In this document: one piece after another, positions 7,669 through 10,169 of the stretch
How the letters are laid out: every line of letters starts with the position of its first letter
Numbering within the stretch: position 1 is the stretch's first letter
NCBI GenBank assembly: GCA_903831165.1
Contig: CAIKWV010000160.1
Span: 1-10,169 of the forward strand
Direction of reading: 5' to 3'
Length of the DNA: 10,169 nt
From: an uncultured cyanobacterium
GTDB lineage: Bacteria; Cyanobacteriota; Cyanobacteriia; PCC-6307; Cyanobiaceae
Made by a program: the position numbers and the translations under genes
Notes under the pieces: model-generated
Told to the model about the DNA's origin: nothing
Database searches by the model: none
What the model saw: the letters and a program-made list of their open reading frames with translations, nothing else

Positions 7669-8823
7669 TTGATCGTGCAGCCTCCCTCGTCTCTCTCGTC
7701 TGACCCCGCGATGGTTCCGTTGCCGACCCCGGCCCAGGAATTGTTGGGCCGTGCCCGGATTCTGGTGGTCGACGACAGTCGCATGTTGCGCATGGGCATC
7801 AGTCGCTCCCTGCGCAAACTGGGAGTGCAGCACATCGAGGAGGCCGCCGATGGCATGGCTGCCTTGGAGCGACTGGAACGGGAGCCGTTTGATCTGATGC
7901 TGCTGGACATGGAGATGCCCTTGATGGATGGTCTCGATGTGCTGGCGAAGATGCAGGCCAGTCCCCAATTGCGGGGGTTACCTGTGATCGTGATCTCCGG
8001 TGGCGAGAGTATCGATGGTGTCGTGGCTTGCATTGAGATGGGCGCTGAAGATTACCTACCCAAGCCCTTCAGCCAGGTCCTGTTGCGTGCCCGGCTGACC
8101 TCGTCGCTGGAGAAGAAACAACTGCGCGATCTGGAACGGGCCCAGCGGCTCCAGCTTCAGTCGCAGCACGATCTGTTGAAGCTGGAGCAGCAAAAGACGG
8201 AAAATCTGCTGCTCAATATCTTGCCCCGCTCGATTGCCCATCGCCTCAAGGCTGGCGAAGAACGTTGTGCAGACAGTCACGCCAATGTGACAGTCATGTT
8301 CTCTGACCTGGTTGGTTTCACCAGAATGTCCCAGGGAATGAATCCAACCCAGCTGGTGGAAATGCTGCATGAGCTGTTTTCCAGTTTTGACCAATTGGTG
8401 GATGAGGCCCGTCTTGAAAAAATCAAAACAATCGGCGATTGTTACATGTTGGTGGGCGGTTTGCCCGACCCACGCCCGGACCATGCCGCGGCGGTGACCG
8501 ATGTCGCCATCAAGATGGTTTCGGCATTGGCCAGGCTCGATCGTGTGTACAGCTGTGATCTCCAGATCCGGCTGGGTATTCACAGTGGGCCGGTGGTGGC
8601 CGGTGTGATCGGTACCCATAAGTTCACCTATGACATCTGGGGCAGCACGGTCAATGAGGCCAGCCGCATGGAGTCCTCGGGCCAGCCGGGTCGCATCCAT
8701 GTCTCGGCGGCCACCGCTGGTTTGCTGGCCGAAGACTTTGAACTCGAGCATCGGGGCATGGTGGAGACCAAAAGCCTGGGGCTGTTGTCCACGTATTTCG
8801 TCAATGGCAGGCGGACCTGCTGA
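7669..8823 (+). CDS. Response regulator-adenylate cyclase fusion (REC + class III cyclase)
   Basis: An N-terminal receiver (about 29-145) has Asp35-Asp36, phospho-acceptor Asp80 in LLDMEMP, Ser110 and Lys132 in LPKPF, so it should accept phosphate. A charged helical linker (145-195) ends in the NLLLNILPRSIAHRL element typical of regulated cyclases. The catalytic domain has metal-binding Asp213 in FSDLVGFT and Asp257 in KTIGDCYM, the ATP-choosing pair Lys253 (EKIKTIGD) and Asp322 (TYDIWG), and transition-state residues Asn329 and Arg333 (TVNEASR). Guanylate cyclases have Glu and Cys at the two specificity positions, so the product is predicted to be cAMP. As last gene of the cluster it is the likely CheA output. 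The open frame begins at TTG 7669; GTG 7675 or ATG 7711 (residue 15) are equally possible, since none has a Shine-Dalgarno. Confidence 0.95.
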   Translation: MIVQPPSSLSSDPAMVPLPTPAQELLGRARILVVDDSRMLRMGISRSLRKLGVQHIEEAADGMAALERLEREPFDLMLLDMEMPLMDGLDVLAKMQASPQLRGLPVIVISGGESIDGVVACIEMGAEDYLPKPFSQVLLRARLTSSLEKKQLRDLERAQRLQLQSQHDLLKLEQQKTENLLLNILPRSIAHRLKAGEERCADSHANVTVMFSDLVGFTRMSQGMNPTQLVEMLHELFSSFDQLVDEARLEKIKTIGDCYMLVGGLPDPRPDHAAAVTDVAIKMVSALARLDRVYSCDLQIRLGIHSGPVVAGVIGTHKFTYDIWGSTVNEASRMESSGQPGRIHVSAATAGLLAEDFELEHRGMVETKSLGLLSTYFVNGRRTC

Positions 8824-8903
8824 GATCTCCCGGACCCAGCGGTGCCAGCTCAGGGCCGGCTGGTCTTGGTGCTTCCCGATGGTTGCAACTGCTGTGCCGC
8901 TGC

Positions 8904-9038
8904 TTACGGCTTTTGCAGGATGCAGCCACTCAGGAGGCAGAGACTGCCGATCGCCAGGAACAGCCAGGGAGAGAACTCCACCACTGTTCCCGGGCCACTC
9001 CGAACCCATCTAGCACCCAGGGGCAGCAGCGAGGCCAC
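8904..9038 (-). CDS. Possible small hydrophobic membrane protein; start uncertain, maybe frameshifted
   Basis: I do not recognise this gene. The minus-strand frame ending at a TAA at 8904-8906 has strongly GC-biased third codon positions and encodes a basic turn (RWVRSG) followed by GTVVEFSPWLFLAIGSLCLL, one convincing membrane segment near the C terminus. From a GTG at 9038 it would give 44 residues. No ATG lies in this frame nearby. The ATG at 9121 is one frame away and opens a Pro/Ser-rich peptide that would join this frame after loss of one base between about 9040 and 9060. It would be convergent with the cyclase gene, 80 bases apart. It could be a small functional gene, a frameshifted relic, or chance. 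Confidence 0.3.
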   Translation of the reverse strand: MASLLPLGARWVRSGPGTVVEFSPWLFLAIGSLCLLSGCILQKP

Positions 9039-9180
9039 GGGCAGAAGCTGCTGATCGGAGCCGCGCTCGGGGATGGTCCGTTCACCACCGGCTGAGGGCT
9101 GGGCTCGGTGCCTTGGGTCATGACCGAGCGGCAGAACCCTGACGTTGACCCCCTCTAGCGCGCAGCCCAGACAGTGGTCA

Positions 9181-9205
9181 GTTCTTGCTTCACGGGGGCA
9201 AGAAC
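9181..9205. repeat. Perfect 8-bp inverted repeat, 9-base loop
   Basis: GTTCTTGC at 9181-9188 is exactly mirrored by GCAAGAAC at 9198-9205 around a nine-base loop. No T-run follows on either strand, so it is not a classic intrinsic terminator. It could be an operator-like dyad or an RNA hairpin between the cyclase and the coiled-coil gene. Confidence 0.6.
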
Positions 9206-9353
9206 AACGCTCCCCGGTTGCGGATGTTGCCCCCAGCAAGGCCGCCATGGGACTGTTGAGCTTTGATGCTTCGGCCAGTGGCAGGCCGCTGCGTCCATGG
9301 CTCCGACGGCTGGCCCCCCCCATCCCTGATGATGACCTTCAGCCTCTGTTGCC

Positions 9354-9376
9354 GGGGAGATCCTCGCGGTCTCCCC
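9354..9376. repeat. Perfect 7-bp inverted repeat upstream of the coiled-coil gene
   Basis: GGGGAGA at 9354-9360 pairs perfectly with TCTCCCC at 9370-9376 across a nine-base loop. It ends 33 bases before the ATG at 9410, so as RNA it would lie in the leader of that gene. No T-run follows. Function unknown; a short dyad like this can arise by chance in GC-rich DNA. Confidence 0.5.
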
Positions 9377-9409
9377 CTCCCCAGGCCCTTCATCGCTGCT
9401 GTTTCGTCC

Positions 9410-9778
9410 ATGGCGCTCCCCTCCAGTCCGGCCCAGCCAGGGCTGCCGGAGATCTGGCAGGAGTTGCGGGCCCTGCGGCTGGAGCTGGCCCAGCTGCGCC
9501 AGAGTCTTGAGAGCCGCGCCGACGTCGCCCCAGCTGCGGCTGGCGAAGCACCCCTGGAGCCTGCGAAGCGAGACCTTGAACGGCCTGATCAGCCCCCTTC
9601 GACCCTCACCCTGCTGGCGCGGCGCAATGGCGAGCGCCTGCAGCAGGAGGTGCGACGCCGGCTCGAGCGCATGGCCAGCCACAACGATGACGCGACCGTT
9701 CCTGGCGATGACACCGAGGTGGACCTGTTGATCGATCGCCTTCATGATCTGGCGGATGCCTCTTCCAACGAACCGTGA
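9410..9778 (+). CDS. Hypothetical 122-residue protein with N-terminal coiled coil
   Basis: I do not recognise a named family. The protein starts with a short Pro-rich leader, followed by a helix with hydrophobics in heptad spacing at Leu19, Leu22, Leu26, Leu29 and Leu33 (WQELRALRLELAQLRQSLES), a good two-stranded coiled coil. A Pro/Ala/Glu-rich linker (38-68) precedes a second charged helix at about 70-92 (TLLARRNGERLQQEVRRRLERM) and an acidic C terminus with DTEVDLLIDRLHDLAD. No signal peptide or membrane segment is seen. The frame stays open upstream to 9263, but the codons before ATG 9410 encode an implausible Cys/Pro-rich peptide, so 9410 is preferred although it lacks a Shine-Dalgarno. 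Its stop overlaps the start of the cupin gene, suggesting joint expression. Confidence 0.75.
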   Translation: MALPSSPAQPGLPEIWQELRALRLELAQLRQSLESRADVAPAAAGEAPLEPAKRDLERPDQPPSTLTLLARRNGERLQQEVRRRLERMASHNDDATVPGDDTEVDLLIDRLHDLADASSNEP

Positions 9779-10050
9779 TGCAGATCGCCGTGATCTCCCC
9801 CTGTCCTGAGGCCACCATCGCCGACCTGGGCATCACCAGCTGGCCGATCTGGAGCTCTGGCGTCAGCCGTTTCCCCTGGAGTTACGACGAGAGCGAAACC
9901 TGCCTGCTGCTCGAAGGCGAGGTCACCGTCACGCCCGAGGGCGGCGATCCGGTGCGCTTCGCCGCCGGTGATCTGGTCAGCTTCCCGGCGGGTCTGGCCT
10001 GCGTCTGGGAGGTTCATGTTCCGCTGCGCAAGCACTATCGCTTCGGTTGA
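9778..10050 (+). CDS. Small single-domain cupin protein
   Basis: The 90-residue product is one cupin barrel of the small cupin_3/DUF861-like type. The core reads FPWSYDESETCLLLEGEVTV, then FAAGDLVSFPAGLACVWEV and a final KHYRFG. In place of the classic metal-binding His-x-His of cupin motif 1 there is SETC (39-42), as usual for this subgroup, leaving Glu46 and the late His80 and His86 as the possible polar ligands. The substrate cannot be inferred; relatives include isomerase-like and purely binding proteins. The ATG at 9778 shares its A with the TGA of the preceding gene, so translation is probably coupled; an adjacent in-frame GTG at 9775 would add one residue only. No signal peptide, so it is cytoplasmic. 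Confidence 0.88.
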   Translation: MQIAVISPCPEATIADLGITSWPIWSSGVSRFPWSYDESETCLLLEGEVTVTPEGGDPVRFAAGDLVSFPAGLACVWEVHVPLRKHYRFG

Positions 10051-10169
10051 ACCCGATCCTGCTGGCGGGGCCTTTCGCAGGCACTGCGGCGCAATCCCGA
10101 TGGCCCCAATGCCATGGCCTCAGTGCCGTAGCCCAAGCCAGCGCCCAGGTCAGGTTCCAAGGGCTTGCC
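10051..10169. other. Right-edge stretch, no supported gene
   Basis: A minus-strand frame is open from the window edge to a stop at 10035-10037 and encodes about 44 residues, including GLGYGTEAMALGPSGLRR. This could be the C-terminal end of a convergent gene, but I recognise no family and its start is outside the window. No clear intrinsic terminator for the cupin gene is seen. Confidence 0.25.

Larger units (their letters stand above)
9039..9409. other. Stretch without a supported gene
   Basis: Open frames exist on both strands here, but none shows a known domain, a credible start or a convincing protein sequence. The stretch holds two perfect short inverted repeats, reported separately, and probably the promoter of the coiled-coil/cupin pair. 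I could not identify a promoter with confidence. Confidence 0.5.

Noticed and set aside
8845..8866. Short inverted repeat CCAGC/GCTGG followed by TCTT after the cyclase, as a terminator
   Set aside because: The stem is only five or six pairs and there is no T-run, so it is no better than chance in GC-rich DNA.
9155..9745. Long minus-strand open frame opposite the coiled-coil gene
   Set aside because: It is the mirror of the + strand coding frame, and its sequence shows no recognisable domain.
1..10169. CRISPR arrays, tRNA or rRNA genes and perfect HIP1 (GCGATCGC) octamers
   Set aside because: Looked for by eye on both strands; none found. Absence of HIP1 in this window neither supports nor excludes a picocyanobacterial origin.

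Overview
The window is GC-rich DNA, densely packed with genes on the + strand, most likely from a high-GC cyanobacterium of the Synechococcus/Cyanobium type. That assignment is an inference from overall gene style, the near absence of Shine-Dalgarno sequences in front of the host genes, and the look of the YjbQ and cupin proteins. No marker gene in the window proves it.

Left edge (1-1017): the 5' two hundred or so codons of a large serine recombinase run leftward out of the window. Immediately beside its start codon lies a same-strand-as-cheA remnant of a yjbQ-type gene that has lost its N-terminal part. This looks like the boundary of an integrated element that interrupted yjbQ.

Core (1076-8823): a six-gene, co-directional chemosensory cluster with gaps of 14 to 62 bases: cheA (histidine kinase), cheW (adaptor), a membrane methyl-accepting chemoreceptor, cheR (receptor methyltransferase), cheB (receptor methylesterase), and a two-domain protein made of a phosphorylatable receiver and a class III adenylate cyclase. 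There is no free-standing CheY, CheD, CheC or CheZ here. The only stand-alone-type receiver besides CheB is fused to the cyclase, so the simplest reading is that the receptor-CheW-CheA array controls cAMP synthesis directly, with CheR/CheB providing adaptation. The receptor ends in a CheR/CheB-tether-like pentapeptide and CheR carries the matching glycine loop. The receptor also has two-heptad tandem duplications placed opposite each other on the two arms of its cytoplasmic hairpin.

Right part (8824-10169): a poorly coding stretch holding a possible small minus-strand membrane-protein gene (perhaps frameshifted) and two perfect short hairpins, then a two-gene unit with overlapping stop and start codons: a 122-residue protein with an N-terminal leucine heptad coiled coil, and a 90-residue single-domain cupin. 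The last 119 bases hold no gene I can support.
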